Shown here: piece after piece, positions 21,500 to 32,455 of the stretch
How the letters are laid out: each line of letters begins with the position of its first letter
Numbering within the stretch: the first letter of the stretch is position 1
Source of the DNA: Chrysolina oricalcia
Lineage: Eukaryota > Arthropoda > Insecta > Coleoptera > Chrysomelidae
DNA length: 64,000 nt
Direction of reading: 5' to 3'
Assembly: GCA_944452925.2 (NCBI GenBank)
Contig: OX101810.2
Coordinates: 13,564,398 to 13,628,397 of the forward strand
Notes under the pieces: model-generated
The model's input: the letters and a program-made list of their open reading frames with translations, nothing else
Told to the model about the DNA's origin: nothing
Databases searched by the model: none
Translations under genes and position numbers: made by a program

Positions 21500-22046
21500 A
21501 GTTATTTATGCAACAAGTGCAAAAAGTGAATGTTTATTGCACTCGACGTGAAATTGTCCGACGAGGCCGTTAGGCCGAGTTGGACACGAGTGCAATAAAC
21601 AATTTTTGCACGAGTTGCATACAACATTTTTTCTACGTTCATGCAAAATCAAAAACTGATTTATTGAGGTGCGGCACTAGGTGTAGGAAAATGAAAAGCG
21701 CAACTTGAATACTTTATTATTAATATCGATTTGCATTGAAACAGGAACTAATACGTTACGAACAATTTAACTCAAACTTTATTTTTACCCTCAATGTTGA
21801 AAGTGAATGAACAATTGGTGCAATTTTCAATATGAATATTTCGTAGTGAAGTACCTATTGCCAATCTCACAGAATATCTGCTAAATATGTAGTTGGTTTA
21901 AACGTTTATGTTTGTCATGATGACGTTGAAGTAGAATGACAGATGAGTGCAATAACAAACTTTATTGCACTAGTGCAGTAAAGAACTTCTTTTTCCACTG
22001 AATATAGTTCAATAAAGTTTTGCTTTTTGCATGAATGTAGAAAAAT
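21500..22046. mobile_element. Class C hairpin element C1
   Basis: Starts AATAGTTATTTATGCAAC, then a long hairpin 21510-21618 (outer arms GCAACAAGTGCAAA / TTTGCACGAGTTGC). The apex at 21556-21585 is GTCC-GAC-GA-GGCC-GTTA-GGCC-GA-GTT-GGAC. After it comes TTTTTTCTACGTTCATGC, whose inverted partner GCATGAATGTAGAAAAA closes the element at about 22046, next to a second palindrome centred on GCACTAGTGC (21967-21976). Between them the minus strand carries the end of a short protein (21772-21880). Confidence 0.7.
21772..21880 (-). pseudogene. C-terminal fragment of the class C element protein (NCTNC motif)
   Basis: The minus strand reads VRLAIGTSLRNIHIENCTNC then SFTFNIEGKNKV and TGA at 21774-21772. 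The same ending, NCTNC-x-F/L-x-x-NI or a close variant, is found in the elements at 43912-44497 and 59689-61067. I do not recognise the family. The upstream part of the protein is absent or unrecognisable here. Confidence 0.5.
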
Positions 22047-22185
22047 TAATTTTGTGGTTTAATAATATACTCCGATATTTTATTATGAATAATTTAATAT
22101 AAACTATTTTTTGTATAAAAATAATTATGAAAGTCGAAAATAATTTAAAATAGCGAGAAAATCATGATTCAGAGAGACTTTTTTC

Positions 22186-24240
22186 AATTTACAATTCAAT
22201 CCAATTTATTTTTGGTCCATCGAGCTGAATAGCTATAGGACAAGTCAGGTAGCACATATTAAATTTGGTAATAAAATTACAGAAAATTGACAGCACAGCA
22301 AACATTCACAAGAACATAAATATATAAAAAAATCTATCTATCACAGTATAAAATTGGGACAGAGGTTGAGGAGAAGTGTTTTATTTTATTTTTGAAAAGT
22401 AGCAGGCTATCGATGTTTTTTATTTCTTTTGGAAGAACATTATAAACTCGTAGCCCCAAGATATCTGGTGATTTTTGGTATAATGTGAGACGAACGTTTG
22501 GGATATGAAAATAATTTTTTTTCCTACTGTCATGGTTATGTATTGATTCATTCGTGGTTAATTTTTCCCTCTGTCTGTGAACGTAGATCAAGAGTTCATA
22601 TACAGGTTGTTTCTTAAGTAGGTGTAGAAACTTTAGGAGCATGTTGCTGACGCCGAAATAAGAAAAAAAGTTCCCATAAACACATATCCGCAAGTTATTC
22701 GTTTCTAAGATACAGAGTGTCAAAGTTTAATTCTTATATTTGTTTTTTGTGAATAAATTCCAAAATATTTGTGATATTCGAGTAAAGTTTGGTATCTGGG
22801 ATAATTTTACAAGGACAAAATCAAATTTTATGTTAATTTTGAAAAAAATAATTGCTAATTGAATTTATTTTAAATTTAAAAATCTTGTCATTCAAAATCA
22901 CTTCCATCGATTATTTCAAACCTCAATAACTTGAAAACAGTTGCTCGCAGTAGCCGCTACCAAGAATATATTTTTTACACAAACTAAATAATAAAAATTC
23001 CCAGATACCAAATTTTACCAAATATCAAAATTATTTTGATATTATTCACAAAAAATAAAAATAAGAATTCAACTTTGACACTCTGTATCTTAGAAACGAA
23101 TAACTTGCGGGCATATGTTTATGGGAACTTTTCTTCTTATTTTGATATCAGCAACACGCTCCTAAATTTTCCTAAATTCCTAAATTTTCTACACGTACTT
23201 TAAAAACACCCTGTATATATAACCCATAAAATGGGATTATTCTATGACGTTTGAACAATTCCCTACATGAGGTTCCATTTGGGACATTTGCTAAACATCG
23301 AACAATTCTCTTTTGGGCTACAAAAACATTCTGAACGCTACACGAGTTTCCCCAAATAATTATTCCATAAGTAATTCTACATTGAATTTCACCAAAGTAG
23401 AAGAGTAACATTCCATGAATATCCAAAATGGATTTTAGAGATCTTAATTGATAAGATTTAGTGTTCAATGTTTTAGCTAGTGCTTCACAGTGAGTATTGA
23501 ATGATAAATTCTGGTCGAATTTGACACCTAAGAAAGTAATACATTCCTGTTTATCTATTGTTTTGTTATTTATTTCTATATCTAAATTTGTAATTTTATT
23601 ATTTTGCCTCGTGTGGAAGTTCACATGACTGGTTTTGGAAGCATTCAAGAACAATGAGTGTTCGTAAACCACTTGCAGAGTGACTTGCAACAGGAGTTAA
23701 TTTTATTTTGTATTTGAGCTGAAGATTTGTCTGTGAATAAGAGCGTGGAATCGTCCGCATATAGACAAGTATAAGCATCGAGGAGTACTAGAGGTAATTC
23801 ATTGATTTAAATGATAAATAATATGGGGCCCAGCACAGATCCTTGGGGTACCCCTATTCTACTGGAAAGTAGGCTAGAAATGTGCTCTGTTTTCACATTA
23901 TCCTTTTTGTACTCTGACTCTTTCCGTAACAAATCTTGACCTGCTGAAGCAGTTCGATCAGGTAGGAGAAAAACCATTCATAGAGTTTTCCGCGAATATC
24001 ATATTGATAAAGTTTATCCATCAAGAGTTCATGCTGGACACAGTCAAAAGCCCGGCTGAAATCACAAAATATTCTAACCGAGCTCTCGCCTGCTTCCATA
24101 GAATCCAATATTTTTTCGTAGAAATCATGAATTGTGGTGACTGTGGAACAACCAGAGCAGAAACCATGCTGGTTGTTCAGAATTATAGAATTTTTATCCA
24201 AAAGTTTAATAATTGATCCAAGATCAATTATTATATCAAG
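22186..24240 (-). pseudogene. CR1-like RT pseudogene 2 with nested inverted-repeat element
   Basis: The minus strand has, in order and across several frames, LDKNSIILNNQHGFCSGCST, RIFCDFSRAFDCVQHELL (first Asp), IGVPQGSVLGPILFII (about 23850), CLYADDSTLLFTDKSSAQ (YADD near 23755), NASKTSHVNFHTRQ, KQECITFLGVKFD, GEIQCRITYGIIIWGNS and, past the insert, YELLIYVHRQREKL, NVRLTLYQKSPDILGLRVYN and VLPKEIKN. It ends near 22334 with a 3' region to about 22186. It is 5' truncated close to 24240, at the loop border of the surrounding foldback. Confidence 0.8.
22603..23213. mobile_element. 611-bp inverted-repeat MITE inserted in the RT pseudogene
   Basis: Ends CAGGTTGTTTCTTAAGTA and TACTTTAAAAACACCCTG are inverted, with arms of about 200 bp (shared GTTGCTGA, AAGTTCCCATAAACA, CGCAAGTTATTCGTTTCTAA). 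TA duplications lie at 22601-22602 and 23214-23215. Removing the element and one TA rejoins the RT frame (GLYI | YELLIY). The TA target and CAGGGTG-type end fit the Tc1/mariner group. Confidence 0.8.
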
Positions 24241-24848
24241 AATTTGAAGCGGTTTAGCGATCAATAAACCACCTACCTACATGGACCAATTCAAAGTAGA
24301 CGTTTCAACAATTGAAATGGTCACTTACAGATCTTCGAAATACAAAACAATATCGATACAATTGTTCGTGGAAGAATAGGGTATTTTTTCGAAAAATGTA
24401 AATAACTCGAAAACTAGAAGTATTCTGATTTGCTCAAATATCATGCTTATTTGACACCAGAAAAGACAAATTTCTACAAATTTTCATGTAAATGAATCAT
24501 TTATTCGAGCAGAGAATTAAATAATGAATAATCGGCTTTACGCCATTTTGACGGAAAATTTGAGGTTATGTCGTGAAGTGTTGTATACAAAAGATTTTGA
24601 TTACTCCATTATCTACAACTTTTCCTTTGAACATTTCCCGCTAAGAGGTTAGGTTTCCCCGCAAATCCCAAAAAACCTTTTTCAGCCCCTAAACTGCGTC
24701 TCCTTTCACCATTTTGAGTGTTTTCGTGTTTAATTTTTCTTCCCTCAAAGTTGGAATCTCTACAACATTTTTCACCCGATAGCCCTTGCCTGTTACTATT
24801 TTTCTTATTTTAAGCGTTTAGAATTATTTTTGGCACCAGCATATTTTT

Positions 24849-24947
24849 TTAACGATTTTTGGGGATGGGGGAATGATTCAACGCATGAGTGTGAGTTTGG
24901 AAACTTTAGTGATTTTTGGATATGTGTGTAGTGTATTTAATACATAC
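24849..24947. other. Intron 1 of gene B, 5' end
   Basis: Short gap between the foldback arm and the splice donor GTATGT at 24947-24942. Confidence 0.4.
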
Positions 24948-25157
24948 CGCTTTTTGGAAAAGTGCTGCTAAAGACGCATTAACACTGAACTGCATCGTCG
25001 AACTTTTATCATAAGGAATGATGGCTTCTCCGTATACTACCCCATTTCTGTCTCTGTAGTAGGAGAATATTTGCGGGCACGGATTTGGTGGAATTCTCAC
25101 AGAAGAAACAAGTTTGATGAGCATACATAGTAGTACACCTAAAATGTTCAAATTCAT
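24948..25157 (-). CDS. gd-like serine protease gene B, exon 1 (signal peptide and GD_N start)
   Basis: The ATG at 25157-25155 opens 70 codons to the donor GTATGT, leaving in phase 0. Residues 1-20 (MNLNILGVLLCMLIKLVSSV) form a signal peptide; the mature chain starts near RIPPNPCPQIF. The segment CPQIFSYY followed by NGVVYGEAIIPYD and MQFSVNASLAALF matches the beginning of the gd N-terminal domain (C-P-x-x-F-x-Y, then G-x-I-x-I-P). Upstream, TTATTTCAG at 25178-25170 looks like an acceptor 12 nt before the ATG, so a 5'UTR intron is likely. Gene B continues over 24 kb to the left and is interrupted by many transposons, all intronic. Confidence 0.88.
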
Positions 25158-25487
25158 CTTGGAATGAATCTGAAATAAATGTCAATATTATAATCTAAAG
25201 TGGAGCATCCATATTTCAGAATCACATTGCCAACATAATTCAGAAACTCATTATTGATAGAAAAAAAATACAATAAGGGTGGCCCATCGAAAACGTACCG
25301 CAAGGCATTTCAGGCTGGTAAAGAACTTTTCGACAAAATAAAAAAACACGTCAAATTTGTTTTTAGGGAGACAACTTTTGACGCAAAAAGCATAGCAAAA
25401 CCTTTGAGTGGGGGTGTCATTCCCCAACTTCTTTCAAATGGAAATGGGGGTCAAGTGATACCTCTTTGAAAAATACATTGATGGATA
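25158..25487. other. Upstream region of gene B, no promoter recognised
   Basis: Holds the possible 5'UTR splice acceptor (25170-25178). No TATA or initiator element could be assigned. A plus frame at 25254-25469 has no recognisable similarity and probably lies in a repeat. Confidence 0.35.
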
Positions 25488-25640
25488 GGTCTTGAGGTAA
25501 ATAACAGGACTACCTGTTATCTTAATTGGCCCTACCTATGCGTGGTATTATTCAATAAGAGGTCAATTCTAGAAGAATACACAAGTATTGCCACGCTTAG
25601 TTCAGGCCTCTGAAGAAAACTAAGAAATTACCTCAAGACC
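25488..25640. mobile_element. 153-bp MITE with GGTCTTGAGGTAA ends
   Basis: GGTCTTGAGGTAA at 25488 and TTACCTCAAGACC ending at 25640 are perfect inverted repeats. They are flanked by TA on both sides (25486-25487 and 25641-25642). Confidence 0.7.
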
Positions 25641-26084
25641 TATAATTTTAGCAATAAATAATAGTAATCAATAAGTCCTACCGGAGGTCCTACCCCCATT
25701 GAAAGAATAGCTGGATATTGTTTTTATTATCTTAATAAAATGAACAGTTCACTTTATTGTTATCGACCAACATATGAGATTGGATGGGACTGCTAATGCG
25801 GAAATTTTATACCCTACGAGACATTCTTTAAAAAAAAACTAATTTTGAAATATCATTCTTTGGCTGAATCCCTAATGAGATATTACATAATAGCATGGGG
25901 TGGGACTTTCAATGTCCACATTAATACAAATAGCACAGAACTCAATCTTGAAAATAATTTTAAAGAAAAAAAAACAACAGATCATCTATATCGAGAGACT
26001 GAATTACTTAATGTAAGATCATTGTATAGTTACCAGTTTCTAATATGGATGTTCTCGAACTTTAATAACTATGTAACTCATATA

Positions 26085-28802
26085 GGGGAACCTCGGGCAA
26101 AACGGGGTACTGGGGCATAACGGGGTACCGCCATTTTACGTGAATTCCATTCGAATTAACCCGCCAAATCTCAGACGCATTATTCCCACCACCAATACCC
26201 TTCACTGCAATAGACGCAGCACGAATCGGGCGAACGTTAGTTTGACCTTGTCCGGCATAGAGTTATAAACGCCGTACGTTGTAAAATTGGATCAGATATT
26301 TCCTTAAGGTACGTACATTTTTCGAAAAGTTATTGAAGTTTTGTTTATGTTATATCGTTATTGCCTTTATATAGTCTACCTTATTAAACGCATGGCTTCA
26401 AAAACACTTTTACATTGATTTTTTTCTTGTTTTATTTGAGCACGTGTATTTGGGGCAAAATGGGGTGTTCATGATGGGGTACAACGGGGTCCCGTTTTAC
26501 CCCGTCGTTGGGACCCCGTTTTACCCCAAGCAATGCATTAGAATTTATTGTTTTCCTATTGGTTTCAGATGGTACGAAAGTACGCAAGAAAGACAACTCG
26601 TCAAAATTGGTCTAAAGACTCAATGAAAGAAGCAGTACAGGCGATTATAGAGGGTACCATGGGTTATAAAAAAGCAGCGCAGCAATTTAAGGTGCCTCAA
26701 ACCACATTAGAACGGTATGTTGCAAAAGCAAAAAGAGATGTGGGGTCAAAGTTTAACATAACGCAATTAGGAAGCGCCAGAAATGTGTTTACCGGAGCTC
26801 AAGAGTCAGAGATTGTGAAATATGTAAAAGACATGGAATCAAGATTGTTCGGCTTTACAATGAGAGAGTTAAGAAAATTTGTTTATCAGTTGGCACTCGT
26901 AAACGGTGTTGCAAATAGGTTTAGTAAGGACACTCAGATGGCCGGTCCTGACTGGATGGAACATTTTCTTCGAAGACACCCTACCATAATAGCCCTAAGA
27001 AAACCAGAAGCCACATCAGGAGCTAGAGCAATGGGCTTCAATAAGGTTGCTGTGAATCAGTTCTTTGGTTTGCTTACAAGTAATATCGATAAGTATCAAC
27101 TAACTGCAGAAAAGATTTTCAATTGTGATGAGACAGGTATCACTGTAAATCCAAAGGGACATTCGAGGATATTAGCACTCAAAGGAAAACGCCAAGTAGG
27201 TGTTCTCACTTCTGCAGAGAGGGGGGAAACCGTGACTGCTGAAATTTGTTGCTCAGCTTCGGGCAGTTATGTTCCTCCTTGCCTTATTTTTCCCAGAAAA
27301 AAAAAACGCCCTGAATTTGAAATTGGTTTGCCACCTGGTTCTATGGTTGAAACAAGTGATTCTGGTTGGGTGACTGCAGATATTTTTTTCAGATGGTTTA
27401 AAAAATTTGTTCAATTTTCCGGGGCTTCAAAAGATAACGCCGTACTTTTAATTTGTGATGGTCATGCCAGTCATACAAAAAATCTTGACTTTATTAATTA
27501 TGCCCGAGAAAATGGAATTACTCTGCTTTGTTTACCACCGCATTGTTCGCACAAGTTGCAACCTCTGGACGTCGGCTTTATGAAACCTCTCAGCAACTAC
27601 TACGAAAATGAAGTGAGACTGTGGCTACGAAGTAATCCCGGAAAAGTCGTCACACTTTGGCAACTTTCGATTCTTTTTGGAGCTGCCTATGTTAACGCAG
27701 CAACAAAGAAAAATGCTATGAGTGCTTTCAAAACAACTGGAATTTGGCCACCGAATGAAAATGTTTTTGAAGAAAGTGACTTTTTACCAGCTTCTACGAC
27801 AGATATTCCTTTAGACGATGAAGGTAATGAACAGCAATCCTTAGGAGAAAATGCCCATCAGACTCCAGAAAAATCTGTGATCCACAAAAATTGAGTAGAG
27901 ACAACTCCTCCTTCACGTGTGCCAATAACAAACATCAACAATGATTCTTCGCCACTACCACAATGTTCGTGGATGCCTGATGCCCCTCCAACTCGTGAAA
28001 AACTACCGAATAAGGTAGTTCTACAAGAGCCAAATATATTTCCTCTTGCATCGCCGCAAGATTTGCAGCCAATTCCTAAAGTAACTTCTGTTGCAAAACG
28101 CCCTCAGCGGAAACGAGGAAAAACAGCTATTTTAACATCCACTCCTTACAAAATGGAATTGGAAAATCTGTTCAAGAAAAAAATAAGAAAGCTAATAGTG
28201 TGAAAAGAAAAATAGGCAGTGTAGGGAAAAATACTACGAAAAAAGCAGTTCCTAAACTAACAAAAAAAGCAGCATTGAAAGACGAAAATAATGAAGATTC
28301 GTCAATAGACGAAGACGATGCGATATGTCTTTATTGCAAAGAATTTTATAGTACTTCCACCGAAGGATGGATTTCATGTTGTCGTTGTCACGAATGGGCT
28401 CATAATTCTTGCGCCGGTATTGACAGCGATGACGATGAGACTGCGTTCCGATGTGAATTTTGTTCCTAACTAAATTTGTATATATCATATATGATATAAC
28501 TAAGAGTTTTTGTATTAATGAATTATTTTCGTTCACCTACACGTTCCTCATATACTAAACCCATTTTACCCCAGATACAATTCCCATTTTGCCCCGTATA
28601 CGGGGCAAAACGGGGAAAGTCCTGATTTTTTAAAAATATATAAAAAAATTACGTAAAAATTTTAAGTTGGTTATTTAGTTGATTAAAGTCTAAAGATAAT
28701 ATAATTAGTTAGCTAAATTCAAAATGGCACAGTTAAGTTAAATCGTTTTATACAATAATCAGGCTCTTAAAGTTAGGTACCCCGTTTTGCCCTAGATTCC
28801 CC
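26085..28802 (+). mobile_element. Near-complete pogo-like DNA transposon
   Basis: The 2,718-bp element has termini GGGGAACCTCGGGCAAAACG and the inverse CGTTTTGCCCTAGATTCCCC, with TA duplications at 26083-26084 and 28803-28804. Subterminal regions repeat GGGGCAAAA-type and CCCGTTTTACCCC motifs several times (26095-26135, 26450-26530, 28560-28615). It encodes one long transposase frame. It interrupts a retrotransposon frame and is upstream of gene B in the intergenic region. Confidence 0.9.
26569..28469 (+). pseudogene. pogo-like transposase with C-terminal PHD finger
   Basis: I chose ATG 26569 because GGTTTCAG directly precedes it, suggesting an upstream intron. Domains: Psq-type helix-turn-helix (residues ~10-60, SMKEAVQAIIEGTMGYKKAA), CENP-B-like helix-turn-helix with GPDWMEHFLRRHP (~125-140), DDE core with FNCDETGI, LLICDGHASH and HKLQPLDVGFMKPL giving the D-D-D triad, all open to 27894. 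An in-frame TGA at 27892-27894 interrupts the linker. The frame reopens (VETTPPSRVPITN...) and shifts by one base at the A-run 28177-28183. It ends with a PHD-type finger CLYCKEFY..WISCCRCHEWAHNSC..FRCEFC at 28318-28466. The DDE part is intact; the full protein needs both lesions read through. Confidence 0.88.
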
Positions 28803-29260
28803 TAACAGCAAGAACTAGAGCAGTTGGGAATTTGAATATCATAATACCTCTCTGCAAGAAAAGCCATACACAGAGATTCGTGTTCTATTATGGTCTGAAA
28901 TTGTACAACCTACTCCCAATAGAATTGAAATCGATAAAATAGTTAATAAATATAAAGATGCCCTCAAGCGATATATTCAGAAAAATCCGACATATACTGA
29001 AAAAAAAATTATTACAGCTCCTATACCATCTGTATCTTCTCTCATACAAGCATATACATAACTTATACCTAATCCTTTTTGTTTTTCTTTCCTCCACGAG
29101 TTTTATATTTTTAAATAATTTGTACCAATGTAACATAAATTGTAGTATCATGATGTTATTTCCATGAAATTAGCATACCTACAAATCGTTGTCTGAATGA
29201 GTAATATAACACAATACAGGCGCCTCAAAGCCTATGTGAAAATACTCATTAAAAAAAAAG

Positions 29261-29659
29261 AATTATATCATACAATAAATTGTATATTATATCATCTAAT
29301 ATTATTTTGAAATATTAGTTTCATTGAACCTGAAATGATTTTACATCAATTATTTTTTATACAGGTTTGCATGAGCAGCTGACATATGATCCCAAATTAT
29401 ATCTTCAGCTGTATTTTTTTTAAAGGTATTATCATTATAATATGCGAATTTTCAAATGACCTGAGATCAATTTCAGTTCTTTTTTACTCAATTGACATTT
29501 TCTCACAGGTCCTCCACGATGACTTTCACATCTGACGTTTGTTTCGATCATAATAATCATAAGTTCGTTCATTTCGATAAAATGGACATAAGGTACAGTA
29601 CAAATAAACAGGGAGAACCACAAAGCCATAGGCTGTCCGTGGTGTAGATATACAGTAAT
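29261..29659. other. Intergenic, no feature seen
   Basis: AT-rich sequence between the retrotransposon 3' end and the next inverted-repeat element. Confidence 0.35.
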
Positions 29660-30225
29660 TCTTCGATTACATCGATTTTCTTTTCCAATTGGCCAATTTT
29701 TGAACCCCACCCTAAATAGGTAGGGTTATCCGCAATCGAGTAAAAATTACTTCAGTGATATTTTTAAATGGGACACCCAGTGTATTTTTCCATATTTGGT
29801 TAGGGATCGTCATTACAAATCCACTAATACCAGGATTGATGGGATTATGTCAAACGGCTACGGAGATACGGGCAAAAAACTTCCTCGTACGTCTAATGAG
29901 AATGACTGAGACTCCACACGATTCGGAAGGTCAAAAGTCTCTGTCGCACTCATTGGGCATATGGAGAAGTTTTTTGCTCATATCTTTGGTTTGACATAAT
30001 CCCATCAAACCTGGTATCACTGGATTTGTAATGACGATCCTTAATCAAATATGGATAAATACACTGCGTGTCCTATTTAAAAATATCACTAAAGTAATTT
30101 TTACTCGAATGCAGATAACCGTATATATTTTAGGTTCAAAAATTGGCCAATAGGAAAAGAAAATCGATTCGAGGAATTTCCCAAAATGAGTTTATATTCA
30201 GAAATAATAGATTTATTCCATACAT
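29660..30225. mobile_element. Inverted-repeat MITE, copy 1 (ends eroded)
   Basis: The arms share TTTTTAAATGGGACACCCAG, TTAGGGATCGTCATTACAAA, GGATTATGTCAAACGGC and GAAAAGAAAATCGATT in opposite orientation around about 29915. It is the same family as 57513-58138, but the outer CAGTGTGTACATAAAG terminus is missing on both sides. Confidence 0.7.
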
Positions 30226-31290
30226 TTGCATCGTACTCTATAAAATTAGATACTTAATAAAAATTATTAAAATAAAAAACAGAAATCACCATCAAAAATG
30301 CAATGCTGCCTTATGAAGTGACAGGAAAATGTCATAGCTCAAAGTGTAAAAATGACAGTTGGTTGACATCTCGGTTTTTTAGTAAGTGTTATAACTTTTT
30401 ACGATAATCAAGTAATTCATTTCTCTGTCAATGACGTTGGTGCGTGTTATTTTGTCTCAACCATGGTGATTAACTATTCTTTGGCAGAATCAGTGTCATA
30501 CCCATTTCAATTCGTTTGGTTCTTAACAATTTTGATTGCTTTTTTGGAAATCATAGAATACTGTACTGATGAATATTGTAATGATATCGGAGCAGCACTC
30601 TAGATCAACTAATATGGAAATTGCAGTAATTATAAATAGAAAACAGCTTGTGAAATTACTTGAGTCCACATAAACTCTTCGAGGTCATCATAACGGATAG
30701 GAAAAGCATGGGCAAATAAAATCCGGAAATAAATCATCAGAAGTCTGACCTAGATCACGATTGGGTCAAGGACTAACTACGGAAAAATATCTGAACATGG
30801 ACTGAACAGCACAGTATTTTAATTAGGTACTTTTGTGAATATGGGAAGTTACATAGGAATAAACAAATCCCACATCTGAACAAACGATCTATCCGTCTTC
30901 TATCCGTATTTCTGCAGATATGCGATAGAAAACAATAATTTTCCTGGGATGTTGAATTACATCTGACTGATTTCTGTGCAATGTTTCCCATGCACTAATA
31001 TTGTTGGGACATACAGGACGTTGGATGGCTATCAGAAATGTTGTACACACTACCACTGAAGGTTACCTTTGAAACAGGTTTGTAGAGAGTTATTACTTCC
31101 TGTCAATATCAGTCGGAGCTATGCTATTTCCCCTAATATTTTTGGAGAAGATGACACAAATATCTGTCAGATGTAATACAACGTCTGTCGGAGTATTACC
31201 CACGAAAGTACCTAGTTACTTTCTGTCGGATATCTGGTATAAACGGAGAGAAAAAGATTATTTTGTTTGTCAATTACCGCTTCTTTAATT
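30226..31290. other. Intergenic, no feature seen
   Basis: AT-rich, no coding frame of interest and no clear repeat. Confidence 0.35.
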
Positions 31291-31647
31291 TTCAGTAGTA
31301 ATACCACGAGTGATTGAATTTTCAGTAGTAATATCCCGACAAAATACTGAATTTTCAAAAAATACTTTCACCTTGCTGTGACGAAAACTGTGTTGCTTAG
31401 AAACGAGAGAAACGAGAGCTTGCTCGAGTGGTGTTTTGTACAGCAACACAGTTTGAGCGACTGGCAAGATGAAAGTATTTTGAAAATTCTGTATTTTGAA
31501 GGGATCAGACAATTTAACGAATACATTAAATTATTATGGACTAAATGCGTACAGCAGGAAAGATTCATCTTGTGTCATTGATGTCAGTTGAAGAGTTGAA
31601 CAGTCAAACTGACGTTTTAATATTCACAGTGATTGGCGAAAGAAAAT

Positions 31648-31739
31648 AAATCAAGCGAAGTTTTGTATAAAAGTGTATAAATTCTCTTTATTGCAATAAA
31701 GAGAATTCATACACTTTTATACAAAACTTCGCTTCATTT
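31648..31739. repeat. Near-perfect 92-bp palindrome
   Basis: The arms of about 43 bp (AAGCGAAGTTTTGTATAAAA ... and its complement) meet at TTGCAA (31691-31696), with two mismatches. It sits inside a short insert that separates two copies of AAAGAAAATA(AG) in the X1 terminus. Confidence 0.85.
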
Positions 31740-32289
31740 ATTTAACAAGTGTATTCAGCTTCACGCATTTAAAGAAAATAAGATCGCAGCGCCACCTATA
31801 GCAAGACTTTGAACTACGAATCACGGACAAAGGTTTTTGACTTTACACGTGTTTATATGGCGTTTTGACGATCTGTACTCCTATTTTCAAACAATTTGTG
31901 AAAATTTGTGATTTCTCTAACTAAAAAGTGATTGTGTTTCTATTGAAAGAATCTAAAGAACGTTTCAGTCAGGTGATTTAAAGGAATTTCATCTCGATTA
32001 GTTTTGAATGCTTCTGCAATTCAAGGTTGCATGGCGTTTTGATGATCTGTTCTCCTATTTTCAAACAATTTGTGAAAATTTGTGATTTCTTTAACTGAAA
32101 AGTTATTGTGTTTCTATTAAAAGACTTGAACGATAGTTTCAGTGTAGTTTACAAATATTTTACGTGTTTTTGAAGTCATGATTTGTGAGTTATTGATCTG
32201 ATTCATTCTGTTGATTAAGGATATTTCCATACTCGTTTTCTGTTTCTATTCGTATTTTTTTGGTTTATACTGTTGATAGACTGCCAAAT

Positions 32290-32455
32290 ATGGGAAAATA
32301 CAATCCTAGTTGTTCAGTCCCAGGATGCAGGACATATGGCAAGAAGGAAAATGTGGGATATCACAAATTGCCCCCAAAAATAAAAGCAAGGTTAAAAAAT
32401 CACCAATTGGTTCGACCAGATTGAAGAAATTGACCAAAGGAAAGCATGGATTTTG
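32290..32455 (+). pseudogene. THAP-domain fragment in X1
   Basis: From ATG 32290 the plus strand reads MGKYNPSCSVPGCRTYGKKE then NVGYHKLPPKIKARL before stops. C-x4-C, then N-V-x-Y-H-x-x-P, is the start of the C2CH THAP zinc finger found in P-type transposases. The second half of the finger is absent. Confidence 0.65.

Larger units (their letters stand above)
20862..24848. mobile_element. Large foldback with ~540-bp diverged arms
   Basis: The left arm (20862-21398) and right arm (24262-24848) are inverted relatives. Shared blocks include AGTAACAGGCAA, CACGAAAACACTCAAAATGG, CCTCTTAGCGG, GACATAACCTCAAATT, the AATACCCTTATCTTCCACGA / CGTGGAAGAATAGGGTATT pair and TCAATAAACC. The loop is now filled by a hairpin element (21500-22046) and a CR1-like pseudogene (22186-24240). 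No transposase is visible. Terminal bases are not clear enough to call a TSD. Confidence 0.6.
25820..29260 (+). pseudogene. Non-LTR retrotransposon 3' fragment split by the pogo-like element
   Basis: Before the insert the plus strand reads YHSLAESLMRYYIIAWGGTF, ETELLNVRSLYSYQFL and NNYVTH. After it come ARTRAVGNLNIIIPLCKKSH, VFYYGLKLYNLLPIELKSI and NKYKDALKRYIQ, ending at TAA 29060-29062. This is the C-terminal region after the RT domain in CR1/Jockey-like ORF2. Removing 26085-28802 plus one TA joins the two halves in frame. A 3' region follows to an A-run at 29251-29259. The element is 5' truncated near 25820. Confidence 0.75.

Noticed and set aside
25254..25469. 71-codon plus frame upstream of gene B
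   Set aside because: Basic, low-complexity start, no recognised motif, no splice context; probably repeat sequence.
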